A stretch of DNA of 64,000 bases from Actinoplanes auranticolor (GTDB lineage Bacteria; Actinomycetota; Actinomycetes; Mycobacteriales; Micromonosporaceae): NCBI RefSeq assembly GCF_018332655.1, contig NZ_BOQL01000068.1, positions 20,610-84,609 on the forward strand. Reading direction: 5' to 3'. How positions within the stretch are numbered: the stretch's first letter is position 1; every line of letters begins with the position of its first letter. The translations under genes were made by a program, and so were the position numbers. Positions 1 to 8,300 of the stretch are shown here, one piece after another. Below the pieces are notes generated by a model. The model did no database searches and was not told the origin of the DNA. It was given only the letters and a program-made list of their open reading frames with translations.

Positions 1-607
1 CGGCCCGGAAGGTCCGCCAGTCCGCGCGGTCGAGGTCCCAGGCGACGAGATACCAGCGGCCGTTCCAGGTGATGACGTGGTGTGGCTCGGCCCGGCGCGG
101 GGGCGCGTCGCCATGGTCGGCGCCGTAGTCGAAGCGCAGCACCTCGTGGGCGTGGACGGCCGCGCTGAGCGCCAGCAGCACCGCGCCGTCGACCGGGGCG
201 GCCGGGCGGGTGGTGGGTGGTTCGACGGCTGTGACCTGCATCGCGCTGATGCGGTGCCGCAGCCGGCTGGGCAGGACCTGCCGGACCGTGGCCAGGGCCC
301 GGGCGGCCGCTTCGGCGAGGCCGTTGCCGGGCGTCGTGGCGGCGAGCTGCAGGGCGACGGTGAGAGCGACGGCCTGCTCGTCGTCGAACAACAGCGGCGG
401 TAGCTCGGTGCCGGCGCTGAGCCGGTAGCCGCCGTCGGGTCCCTTCATGGCGGCGATCGGGTAGCCGAGCTCCCGCAGCCGGTCGACGTCGCGGCGCACG
501 GTGCGCAGGCTGACCTCCAGGCGGTCGGCCAGCAGCGTGCCGGGCCAGTCCCGCCGGGTCTGCAGCAGCGACAGCAGGGCGAGCAGTCGGGCGGAGGTCT
601 TCGGCAT
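1..607 (-). CDS. WYL-domain transcriptional regulator (DeoR/YafY type), 3' end outside window
   Basis: The minus-strand frame begins with ATG at 607 and runs off the left edge, so about 202 residues are visible. The N-terminus (MPKTSARLLALLSLLQTRRD) is the winged helix-turn-helix typical of YafY/DeoR-like regulators, followed by a recognition-helix segment rich in Leu/Arg (SLRTVRRDVDRLRELGYPI). Near the left edge HVITWNGRWYLVAWDLDR is the start of a WYL domain, which in this family binds ligands or nucleic acid and tunes DNA binding. It is divergent from the VOC-fold gene at 712 with about 100 bp between them, a common arrangement in actinomycetes where the regulator controls its neighbour; that link is inference. 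Confidence 0.85.
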   Translation of the reverse strand, partial: MPKTSARLLALLSLLQTRRDWPGTLLADRLEVSLRTVRRDVDRLRELGYPIAAMKGPDGGYRLSAGTELPPLLFDDEQAVALTVALQLAATTPGNGLAEAAARALATVRQVLPSRLRHRISAMQVTAVEPPTTRPAAPVDGAVLLALSAAVHAHEVLRFDYGADHGDAPPRRAEPHHVITWNGRWYLVAWDLDRADWRTFRA

Positions 608-711
608 GAATCCCATCGTGCCCGAAGAAGAGGACACAACCTGGCACCTAGGGCTGCGAATCTTGGTCACAGGCCGGTCGGACCGGCGCATCGCCTCAGA
701 CAGGAGTCACC

Positions 712-1137
712 ATGAGCGTCACCACCACCACCCACCTGAACTTCCGCGGCGACGCCCGGGAGGCGCTGACGTTCTACCAGTCCGTGTTCGGCGGGCAGAC
801 CGTCCTGCTGACCTACGCCGACGCCCACAACGTCGCCGACCCGGCCGAGGCCGGGCAGATCATGTGGGGCCAGGTCCAGGCCCCGAACGGCTTCCACGTG
901 ATGGCCTACGACGTGCCCGGCAACCAGTCCTACAACCCCGGCGACAAGCCGGTCTTCGTCTCGGTCCGCGGCACCGACCAGGAGGAGCTGACCACGTACT
1001 GGAAGGGTTTGTCCGAGGGCGCGACAGTGCTGCAGGACCTGGGCCCCGCCGGCTGGAGCCCGCTCTACGGCATGGTCAAGGACCGTTTCGGCGTGACCTG
1101 GGTCCTCGACATCGCCGTCGAGTACAACGCCGGCTGA
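712..1137 (+). CDS. VOC-fold protein, PhnB/glyoxalase-like
   Basis: The product is 141 residues, the usual length for a single-unit PhnB-like vicinal-oxygen-chelate protein. The opening HLNFRGDAREALTFYQSVFG is the classic first beta-alpha module of the family, and the C-terminal part (YGMVKDRFGVTWVLDI) matches the end of the fold. CAGGAG lies just upstream of the ATG. PhnB-like members have no agreed reaction, and no substrate can be read from the sequence. It sits divergent from the WYL regulator at 1-607 and is probably under its control. The next gene converges from the other strand. Confidence 0.85.
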   Translation: MSVTTTTHLNFRGDAREALTFYQSVFGGQTVLLTYADAHNVADPAEAGQIMWGQVQAPNGFHVMAYDVPGNQSYNPGDKPVFVSVRGTDQEELTTYWKGLSEGATVLQDLGPAGWSPLYGMVKDRFGVTWVLDIAVEYNAG

Positions 1138-1151
1138 CCCGGCCGGCTCTG

Positions 1152-2663
1152 CTATCCGGGCCGGGTGACGGGTGCGCGCACGGCGATGGTGGTCCCCGGG
1201 ATCGCCGCAGATCCCTGATGCAGCAGAGGTGACGGCCGGCCGCGCAGAGCCTGATCGAAGAACGCAACCGTGTACGCGTTGATGACGGCGAACCCGCGCC
1301 GGCCGCCGATCGGACCGGAGAGGCCCAGGTGCGCCGACGCGGGAAGCCAGTACGGCAGGTCGGTGAAGTTGACGTGGAACAGGTCCGCTATCTCCACGTA
1401 GTACCCGCCGCCGGTCAGTGTCGCGTAGGCGGAACGCATTGTGCCGAGCGTGGTCGTGATGTCGTGCTCGCTCCAGCCTCCGGACTTCCGTCGCTCCAGG
1501 CGCATGGTCTCCGCGTCGCGGGTGAGGAACATCGTCGGCTGGCGCAGGCCGGCCGCGACGACGCCGGCCGGTACGGGATCGTCCATCACCAGGCAGGCCC
1601 GCAGGCGGGCGTCCGCTCGGCACGACTGCGCCGCGATCCGCCCGCCGAGCGAAACCCCGAGGACACCGGCGCGGCCGAGATCGAGGTGCCCGGTGAGGAC
1701 GCGGTGCGGGTCGGCGGTGTCGACACCGCCGAGCCGGTCGAGGACGAAGCGCACGTCGTCGGCGAAGAACGGCACCAACCCGTCCGGCCGGGGAACGCCG
1801 TCGAGCGCCGGCGTGGTGGGCTGCGGTTCGACACTCTGGTCGACCAGCGGGTCGATCTGGTCGAACGGCAGGTTGCGCAGCTGCCGCCCGTCGGGGAACC
1901 GGACGGTCGCGACGACACCGGGCTGGTCGAGGCCGACCACGACGTACCCGTGTGAGACGAGCTCCTCGATCTGGAACGTACTGACCGAGCGGAACCCGTA
2001 CAGGCCGGAGAGGAACACGAGCACCGGGTGTCTGCCGTCGGCGGCGGGCGCGCCGGCGACCGCGTTCGTGGTGACGTACCGGAAGTGGTCGAGCAGGAAC
2101 GGCGGCAGGCCGGTCAGCTCGGTGAGCACCGGGGTCACCGCGTCGGCGTCGGTGATGTACGGGGCCCGCGCGGCCTCCGGTGCCGGTGTCGCGGGATACC
2201 AGACCTGCGCCATCAGCTCGCGGTGGTCGGCGCCGTCCGCGGTGAAGGGTTCGGGCCGGGTCGGATCGACCCAGTGGTAGGTCACGGTGCCGATGCCGTG
2301 GCTCCCGGTCGGCGTGGGGAAGCGGAAGATCGGGACCGCCGCGGGCAGAGCTGTGGAGGTGACCAGGACTGTCGCGCCGACTGCCACGACCGCGATCCTC
2401 GTGGTGCGGACGATCCACCGGCGTGGGGTGAACCGGCCCGCCATCCGGCGGCGCAGTAACCAGGCGACCGGGAACGCGAGCGCCAGCACGTACGCGGGCA
2501 CCAGCTGCCACCGGGCGCCTTCGCCGAGAATCTGCACCGCGCCGGCCACGATCGGGACGGTCAGCAGCCAACTCGTCCACGACCGGCGCCGGAGCCCCGG
2601 TACGGCCACCGCAAGGAACGCGACCGCGTTCGCCACCAGCAGCATCGCCTCGAACGAACGCAT
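1152..2663 (-). CDS. Membrane-anchored alpha/beta hydrolase (PAF-acetylhydrolase-like)
   Basis: The 503-residue product has three to four N-terminal hydrophobic segments (about residues 1-110), followed by an alpha/beta-hydrolase domain. The nucleophile elbow is visible as GVLGVSLGGRIAAQS (G-x-S-x-G). Upstream, HPVLVFLSGLYGFR resembles the oxyanion-hole strand and loop of platelet-activating-factor acetylhydrolase-like and dienelactone-hydrolase-like enzymes. A C-terminal His region (FHVNFTDLPYWLP) could supply the catalytic His. The likely role is an esterase or lipase with the catalytic domain outside the membrane; the substrate is unknown. ATG at 2663 has GGGAAGG about 10 bp upstream. The frame partly overlaps a longer meaningless open frame on the same strand. 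Confidence 0.75.
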   Translation of the reverse strand: MRSFEAMLLVANAVAFLAVAVPGLRRRSWTSWLLTVPIVAGAVQILGEGARWQLVPAYVLALAFPVAWLLRRRMAGRFTPRRWIVRTTRIAVVAVGATVLVTSTALPAAVPIFRFPTPTGSHGIGTVTYHWVDPTRPEPFTADGADHRELMAQVWYPATPAPEAARAPYITDADAVTPVLTELTGLPPFLLDHFRYVTTNAVAGAPAADGRHPVLVFLSGLYGFRSVSTFQIEELVSHGYVVVGLDQPGVVATVRFPDGRQLRNLPFDQIDPLVDQSVEPQPTTPALDGVPRPDGLVPFFADDVRFVLDRLGGVDTADPHRVLTGHLDLGRAGVLGVSLGGRIAAQSCRADARLRACLVMDDPVPAGVVAAGLRQPTMFLTRDAETMRLERRKSGGWSEHDITTTLGTMRSAYATLTGGGYYVEIADLFHVNFTDLPYWLPASAHLGLSGPIGGRRGFAVINAYTVAFFDQALRGRPSPLLHQGSAAIPGTTIAVRAPVTRPG

Positions 2664-2796
2664 CCCGGACGCCTTCCCTCAGCGCGATCCCGCGGACGCG
2701 CGGCACCCCCGGCCCATCCTGGCGGCTGAGCCGGTCCGGCAGTAGGGCCGGGTGGCCTGCGCACTGGCTCGCGGAGTCCCGCACAGCAGACCGTAC

Positions 2797-2821
2797 GGCG
2801 GCACCCACCACGGGTGCCGCC
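2797..2821. terminator. Hairpin terminator after the GH15 gene
   Basis: A perfect 10-bp stem (GGCGGCACCC / GGGTGCCGCC) with a 5-nt loop lies 18 bp beyond the stop of the minus-strand GH15 gene. The plus strand has a short T-run just after it; the minus strand lacks a clear U-tract. Confidence 0.55.
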
Positions 2822-2838
2822 TTTCCCGTTGTCCCTGA

Positions 2839-4935
2839 TCACCGGCCGAGGTAGCGGCCGGCGACCACGGCGGGCTGCTCGACCACCCGGCCCTCGGCCA
2901 GGTCGCGGGCCAGCCGCAGGTACTGCGCGTGCGTCCAGGCCAGCGGCGTCGCCGAGAACGTCGGGGTGCCCGGCTCGAAGCGGCCCTGTCCGGCCGGTGG
3001 CGTGTGGTCCCAGACCTGCTCCGGGAGCATGCCACCCGGGCCGGTGGTACGGGTCATCGCGGCCAGCCGGGCGGACGCCGCGCGCAGGTCACCGGCGGCG
3101 ATCTCGTACTCGCCACGCTCGCCGCTGAGCAGGGGCCAGGCCCGGCCGCGGGAGACCAGCGAGCCGGGCGGCTCGTCGAACTCCCACTGGCTGCCGTCGA
3201 GCTGCTCGCCGAAGCCGTCGAACGAGGCCCGGTGCCAGAAGAAGCCGCGCCGGGTGGCCACGCCGAGCTGGGCGTCCACCACGGCGAGCGAGTTGACCAC
3301 GTCCGGGTCCGACGGCGGCAGAATGCCCAGGCGGACCAGGTCGAGGAAGCCGGGGTCGACCACGCGGCGCTGGTCCACGTCGACCGGTCCGCCGTCGCCG
3401 ATGCTGTACGTGGTGCCCGCGTCCGGATTGCCGTCCTTGGTCAGCCGCAGAAAGTACGGCTTGGCCGAGTACGGGCCGTTGGTCGTCACCGTCCAGGACT
3501 TGACCCGGGCCCGCCACGAGTCGGCCGTCGCCAGGTAGCGCCGGCTCGAGGCCAGGTCACCGTGGGTGCGCGCGAACGAGGCGGCGCACACCAGCCCGGC
3601 GATGGCCGTCGCGATGGTGTTGGGGGAGTAGCCCGACTGGTTCTCCCAGCGCTCCTGCGGCGTGAACGGCGCCCCCGGGTACGCGACCAGGAAGTCGGCC
3701 GCCCGCTTGACGCCGGGCCAGGAGTCCGCGCGACCCAGCTGGTAGGCCAGCACGATCGGCAGCGCCACCTCGTCGAGCTGCAGCCCGCCCCACACCGGCG
3801 TGCCGTCCACCTGGGAGTTCTGCGGGAACGAACCGTCCGCTTTCTGCTGCACGCCGAACAGGAAATTCAGCGCGCGATGGGCGCCGGCCCGGTCACCGGC
3901 GGCGATCAGTCCGGTGGCGACCTGGTAGAGATCGCGCGACCACACCAGGTGGTAGGGCCCGGACGGGTCATCCGAGCCGAACGCCCACGGCGAGGCCGGC
4001 GCCGCCACGTACGCCCCGGGGTGGGTCTTGTCCTCCGAGGCCGCGAGGATCATCGCGGAGGTCCGGTAGAGCTGCCGCTGCGCGGCACCCCGCAACACCC
4101 GCGGCGGGGCGCTCAGGCCGGCCAGATAACGCTGCCAGCCGTACGCGTAGGAGCGCGCGACGGCCCGGAAGCCGTCCCGCAGTGATCGCCGTGCAGTGGC
4201 CAGCGCCTCGGCGGGGGAGCCGGCGAAGCCGAGCGCGAGCGTGGTGTGCCGTCCGCGTAGGGCCGCTGTCTGCACCAGGTTGCCCGGGGTGGCCGAGGAG
4301 TAGCGCCAGTCCATCCGCCCGTCACGCAGGTCGGTGAGCCCGTCGCTGACGCCGGCGAAACCGCTGGACGTGGCGGTGAACGAGCCGGCCAGGGCACTGG
4401 ACACCGCGCCGTCGGTGGCGACCAGCGCCCCGCCCGCGGTGCGCCCGGAGTCACCCGCGCGGGAGTTGCCCAGCGCCGGGTCGTAGACGGCGAACAGGTC
4501 GTAGCCCCACGGCGCGGCGAACGACAGGTCGACCAGGACCGTCGAGCGGGCCGGGTCGGTCGTGTAGTCGGCGGTGAGCCGCCAGCCGGAGCCGTCGAAC
4601 GTCTGGCGGAAGCGCAGGCCGTCGAGCTGCTCAGTGCGTACCGCCGCCTTGGCCGGACCGCCCCGGGCGGTCACCACGAAGGTGAGGGACCGGGCACTCG
4701 GGCCGCCGATCGTCGGATAGAAGATCTCGCCCAGGCCGCCCTCGCGCTGCACGGTCGCCCAGACCCGGCTGCCTCGCGTCCGCGAGGTGAGCAGCCCCGA
4801 CTTGTCGGCCGGCAGATACTGCTGATCGACCCCGGGGGCGCCCGGTGCGCCGCCGGTCGCCGGGGCTGCGGGGGCCGGGGCTACGGGCGCAAGCCCGATG
4901 GCAGCCACCAGCAGGACAGGCAGCATCGGTGTCAT
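2839..4935 (-). CDS. Secreted GH15 glucan 1,4-alpha-glucosidase (glucoamylase/glucodextranase type)
   Basis: The 698-residue protein begins with a Sec signal peptide (MTPMLPVLLVAAIGLAPVAP, Ala-rich cleavage region). An N-terminal beta-sandwich (about residues 40-270) is followed by the (alpha/alpha)6 catalytic domain. The family's general-acid segment is visible as TPQERWENQSGYSPNTIATA (ERWE starts at about residue 428). The general-base Glu lies in GGMLPEQVWD (about residue 639). The expected reaction is exo-hydrolysis releasing glucose from the non-reducing ends of alpha-glucans outside the cell. The start at 4935 is preferred over upstream in-frame ATGs because GAGGAGG lies directly upstream and the signal peptide follows. 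It is divergent from the secreted lyase-like gene at 5128; both look like polysaccharide scavenging enzymes. Confidence 0.9.
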   Translation of the reverse strand: MTPMLPVLLVAAIGLAPVAPAPAAPATGGAPGAPGVDQQYLPADKSGLLTSRTRGSRVWATVQREGGLGEIFYPTIGGPSARSLTFVVTARGGPAKAAVRTEQLDGLRFRQTFDGSGWRLTADYTTDPARSTVLVDLSFAAPWGYDLFAVYDPALGNSRAGDSGRTAGGALVATDGAVSSALAGSFTATSSGFAGVSDGLTDLRDGRMDWRYSSATPGNLVQTAALRGRHTTLALGFAGSPAEALATARRSLRDGFRAVARSYAYGWQRYLAGLSAPPRVLRGAAQRQLYRTSAMILAASEDKTHPGAYVAAPASPWAFGSDDPSGPYHLVWSRDLYQVATGLIAAGDRAGAHRALNFLFGVQQKADGSFPQNSQVDGTPVWGGLQLDEVALPIVLAYQLGRADSWPGVKRAADFLVAYPGAPFTPQERWENQSGYSPNTIATAIAGLVCAASFARTHGDLASSRRYLATADSWRARVKSWTVTTNGPYSAKPYFLRLTKDGNPDAGTTYSIGDGGPVDVDQRRVVDPGFLDLVRLGILPPSDPDVVNSLAVVDAQLGVATRRGFFWHRASFDGFGEQLDGSQWEFDEPPGSLVSRGRAWPLLSGERGEYEIAAGDLRAASARLAAMTRTTGPGGMLPEQVWDHTPPAGQGRFEPGTPTFSATPLAWTHAQYLRLARDLAEGRVVEQPAVVAGRYLGR

Positions 4936-5127
4936 CTCGACCTCCTCGTCGCCGGACTCTCCCGGTCTACACCGGTCACTGCTTGATCGCACCCGCTCGC
5001 CGGACGACACCTGGACGTGCGTTTGTTTCCGGCCGTTGAGGGGTGCCGCCGGTCCGCACACCGCAGTTGACTTCAACGAAGAGACCTGATAGTCGGGTCC
5101 GGTCCACGGGGGATGGTGGCCAGGAAC

Positions 5128-6819
5128 ATGCGAAGATCCGTTGTGCCAGGAGTTGTGGTCGCGCTCACCGCGGTGTTGGTCGGAGCCGGCCCCGCCGCGG
5201 CCCGGCCGGCCGAGCCGCACGTCATCGGCCTGGATCCGGTCCTGGTCGACGATCTCGAGGCCCTGCAACAGATCTACGGCCCCGGACCCGGGATGGGCGG
5301 CGGGCTGCAAGCCCGGGCCGTGGACCCGACCGCCGACGCCCGCTGCGGCAGTGCGGCTGCCGCGCCGGTACCCGACGGTGTGCCGATCAGGGTCAGCATG
5401 CCTCCGGCGCCGACCTTCACCGTCGGCTCGATCGCCGCGGCGTCCTGGCGCAAACCACCGGTCAAGGACGTCACCTGGCGCCTGCAGTACCAGGGTCTGA
5501 TGTGGATGAAGCCGCTGGCGCGGCGGGCGGCCATCGACGGCCAGCGGAAGTCACTGGCCGCGCTCGTCGACCAGGTGGTCAAGTTCCACCGCCAGAACCC
5601 GGACCCGGGCAACAACAACTACGGCTGGGACGAGGGTACGGCGCTGCGCCGCCTCGAGACCAAGAACTGCCTGTACGCCCTCACCGGGTCGACGCGGCTG
5701 CGGGCCGGCATGACCGCCGACGCCAGAGTCCTGCTCGGATCGCGGTACTACGGTCCGCCCCGGCACCCGGTGCACAACCACGGCCTGATGGCCAACCTGG
5801 CCCTCATCCGGGCCGGCGAGCTGCTCAAGGTGCCCGCCTGGAAATCCACCGCGGCCCGCCGGATGACGAGCGAGGCGCCCAAGGCGTTCTCCCCCCGCGG
5901 CCTGTCCTACGAGCAGTCGTCGATGTACCACGGGGTCAACACCCGGCTCTGGGACAACGCGGTCACGGTACTGCGGGGAACGCCCGGGTCCGCGTCCGCA
6001 GCTGCCAAGGTCGGCGCCATCGTGGCCGAGGCCCGCATCGCCAACCATTGGCTGACCGAGCCCGACGGCAAGATCGTGCAGATCGGTGACTCGGACGAGT
6101 CGGCCGGCACCACGGCGGCCTTCACCACGCCGCGGGCGCTGCGCGACGACAAGACCGGCTGGGTGGTCGGCCGCTGGTCGTGGAGCGATCCCCGGGCCGT
6201 CTACTACACCGTCCGGTACGGGCCGGGCCGGCGCGCGCACGGCCAGCACGACCGGGCCGGTGGCGTGACCTTCAGCGCCGCGGGCGTACGGGTGCTCGTC
6301 GGTCCCGGCCGGTACAGCTACGACACCACGAGCAACTACTGGGCCTACCAGGTGTCGCCGAAGAGCCACAACGTGGCGATCCCCGACCGCGGCAAGGTGA
6401 CCAACGCCGGCGGCAAGGTGACCGCGAGCGTGGTCCAGGCCGCCGCGCACAGCTGGACGGTGCAGGACACGATGTTCGGCATCCGCCACACCCGCGGCGT
6501 CAACGTCAAACGCGACACCCGGACGATGAAGGTCAGCGACTCCTTCCCGACCAAGAAGCTGTGGCGGCAGTACTTCCACCTCGATCCCGCGTGGAAGGTG
6601 GTGTCCGCACCCCGCAACGGCACGAAGCTGGTGTTCGCGCACCCGTCCGGCCGCCGGCTCACCATCACCACGAACGGCCGGCTGTCCGGAGTCCTCCGGG
6701 GCGTCACCCGGCCGCCGCAGGGCTGGCACTTCCCGAAGCGGGGCAGCCGGGTCCCCGCGTACGAGATCGTGATCCGCTCCCACGGGCGGTCGTCGGTGAC
6801 GAGCTTCGCGGTCAGCTGA
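5128..6819 (+). CDS. Secreted heparinase II/III-family protein (polysaccharide lyase-like)
   Basis: The product is 563 residues from the ATG at 5128, which has CAGGA just upstream; an in-frame ATG at 5113 is an alternative. A signal peptide (MRRSVVPGVVVALTAVLVGA) is followed by an alpha/alpha-toroid region with NNYGWDEGTALRRLETKNCL and YGPPRHPVHNHGLMANLALI. The C-terminal beta-sheet domain carries YTVRYGPGRRAHGQHDRAG, the signature of the heparinase II/III-like domain. Members cleave uronate-containing polysaccharides by beta-elimination; the substrate here is unknown. It is divergent from the GH15 gene across about 190 bp. The C-terminus is complete. Confidence 0.8.
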   Translation: MRRSVVPGVVVALTAVLVGAGPAAARPAEPHVIGLDPVLVDDLEALQQIYGPGPGMGGGLQARAVDPTADARCGSAAAAPVPDGVPIRVSMPPAPTFTVGSIAAASWRKPPVKDVTWRLQYQGLMWMKPLARRAAIDGQRKSLAALVDQVVKFHRQNPDPGNNNYGWDEGTALRRLETKNCLYALTGSTRLRAGMTADARVLLGSRYYGPPRHPVHNHGLMANLALIRAGELLKVPAWKSTAARRMTSEAPKAFSPRGLSYEQSSMYHGVNTRLWDNAVTVLRGTPGSASAAAKVGAIVAEARIANHWLTEPDGKIVQIGDSDESAGTTAAFTTPRALRDDKTGWVVGRWSWSDPRAVYYTVRYGPGRRAHGQHDRAGGVTFSAAGVRVLVGPGRYSYDTTSNYWAYQVSPKSHNVAIPDRGKVTNAGGKVTASVVQAAAHSWTVQDTMFGIRHTRGVNVKRDTRTMKVSDSFPTKKLWRQYFHLDPAWKVVSAPRNGTKLVFAHPSGRRLTITTNGRLSGVLRGVTRPPQGWHFPKRGSRVPAYEIVIRSHGRSSVTSFAVS

Positions 6820-6851
6820 CCGGGCAGCACCGGCGAAAGACCGGCCGGGAC

Positions 6852-6865
6852 GGGACCATCAGCCC
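6852..6865. promoter_or_regulatory. DosR-box-like palindrome upstream of the aquaporin gene
   Basis: GGGACCATCAGCCC lies 24 bp before the ATG at 6890. It fits GGGNC-N4-GNCCC except for A in place of G at position 10. Confidence 0.45.
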
Positions 6866-6889
6866 TGCTGGCAAGTCGATCTTCGGACG

Positions 6890-7693
6890 ATGCTCGTGCT
6901 CATGGAAGCGGCAGGGTGGGCGGCGATACGGCCGACGAGGGCGGACGGCCGGGCCGCGCTGGTCGAATTCGGCCTGACGACGGCCTTCATGGCCACCGTC
7001 TTCACGCTCGTGCGCTGGGGGATGGGCCCGATGGCGCCGGGCGCCACGGTCACCGAACTGCGGCTTCGGGTGTTGGTCGTGTCGGCGTTGGTCGGCGTGG
7101 TCATCGTCGGGTTCGCGACCTCGCCGCCGGGACGCTTCAGTGGCGCACACATGAACCCGGCGATCACCCTGGGCCTGTTCGCGTCCGGATCCGTGCCGGC
7201 CCGGCGGGTCCCGCCCTACCTGGCGGCCCAGGGAGCCGGATCGATCGCCGCCACCGTGGTCACCAGGCTCGTCTGGGGACCCGCGGTGTCCGGTCAGCCC
7301 GTCCGGTGGGCAGTCGTGCAGCCGGGAACGGGCTGGACCGCGACGTCCGTGGCGGTCGCCGAGGCGACCACGCTGGCGGTCATCGTGGCGGTGATGTGCT
7401 GCGTGACGGCCGGCCGGGCCCATTGGCCCCTGGCCCGGATCGTGGGCGCGCTGTTCGGACTGCAGGGGGCGGCTCTCGGGACACTCACCGGGGGCTCCGC
7501 CAACCCGGCCCGGCAACTGGGCCCCGCCCTGTTCTCCGGAGAGGTCCGCCTGCTCGCCGTCTACCTGCTCGCACCGGTGGCCGGTGGTGTGCTCGCCGGC
7601 TGGACTGTGCGCGGTGTCCGGGCCGGACTCCGGACCCGGCCTCTCGTGGGCTCCTTCCCCGGCTATCCGGGCAGGCGCGGTCTCATCAGGTAG
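6890..7693 (+). CDS. MIP/aquaporin-family channel
   Basis: The 267-residue integral membrane protein has about six hydrophobic segments and both half-helix NPA signatures: SGAHMNPAITLG (about residues 84-95) and GGSANPARQLGP, in which the Arg of the selectivity filter follows the second NPA. Family members conduct water, glycerol or other small neutral solutes. The wide spacing and residues around the NPA boxes do not let me separate water from glycerol channels. A DosR-box-like site overlaps the probable promoter, which may tie the channel to the hypoxia regulon starting just downstream. The Shine-Dalgarno is weak, so the start could also be the ATG at 6902. Confidence 0.88.
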   Translation: MLVLMEAAGWAAIRPTRADGRAALVEFGLTTAFMATVFTLVRWGMGPMAPGATVTELRLRVLVVSALVGVVIVGFATSPPGRFSGAHMNPAITLGLFASGSVPARRVPPYLAAQGAGSIAATVVTRLVWGPAVSGQPVRWAVVQPGTGWTATSVAVAEATTLAVIVAVMCCVTAGRAHWPLARIVGALFGLQGAALGTLTGGSANPARQLGPALFSGEVRLLAVYLLAPVAGGVLAGWTVRGVRAGLRTRPLVGSFPGYPGRRGLIR

Positions 7694-7789
7694 ACGCGTG
7701 TCGGTGAGCTGGACGTGAGCGGCCCATCGCGCCGTGACTGCGGAAAATGTGCGGCGCCCCGACCGGTACATCCATCGGGTGATCCGGCC

Positions 7790-7803
7790 GGGCCGCCGGT
7801 CCC
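7790..7803. promoter_or_regulatory. DosR-box-like palindrome, distal cydA upstream region
   Basis: GGGCCGCCGGTCCC matches GGGNC-N4-GNCCC fully but lies about 500 bp before cydA, so its role is uncertain. Confidence 0.35.
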
Positions 7804-8228
7804 TCGGCTGCGTATCCATCATGGATCTCCGTTCTGGAACGGTGTCCGCCCGATTCTGACGCGAGGTCGCGGAAAAGGTCAGGGCCGGAAGTCCGTTCCC
7901 GGGCGGGAAGCCGCGCCGGCCGGTGGCGTCATGCACGGGTGGTGAGGAGCCGTTCAGCCTTGGTCAGCCGATGCATGATCGTGCGGCGTGGCACCTGCCG
8001 GACGCCGCTGAGCCACCCGGCGTGAGCGCAAGCTGGCCGCGTCGGAGAGAGCCGCGGCGGCTGCGTACCGAAATGACGGGATACCACCCGCCCAGGTGCT
8101 GCAGGCGATCCGTGACAGTCCCCGTGGCCCCGGAGTCGACGGTTGGGGTGCGTGGTGTCACCGCACCGTGCCGGCGCGCCGCAAGCGACGGCCCGGCCGG
8201 CCCGCACGGGACGACCTGCCCGCAAGAC

Positions 8229-8242
8229 GGGACCTTCGGCCC
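8229..8242. promoter_or_regulatory. DosR-box-like palindrome upstream of cydA
   Basis: GGGACCTTCGGCCC is a full match to the palindrome and differs little from the mycobacterial GGGACTTTNGNCCC box. It ends 58 bp before the cydA start, the distance expected for an activator site. Confidence 0.65.
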
Positions 8243-8300
8243 TGAGGTCCCGGCGCGAGTGATCCGCAGAATCGAGCGCAGCCGTGGAAAGGAACCCCTC

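Larger units (their letters stand above)
7694..8300. other. 607-bp cydA upstream region, no convincing gene
   Basis: There are no recognisable protein families in any frame. The open frames here (for example 7715-7945) are Arg/Pro/Gly-rich and lack ribosome-binding sites. The region contains two DosR-box-like palindromes (7790-7803 and 8229-8242) and the cydA ribosome-binding site. Short stretches around 7930-8210 could be residues of decayed genes but cannot be identified. Confidence 0.6.

Noticed and set aside
667..2811. 714-codon minus-strand frame overlapping the hydrolase and VOC genes
   Set aside because: It crosses the opposite-strand VOC gene and another minus-strand gene in a different frame; only 712-1137 and 1152-2663 show real families.
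7715..7945. 76-codon open frame upstream of cydA
   Set aside because: Composition and lack of a start context suggest non-coding DNA.
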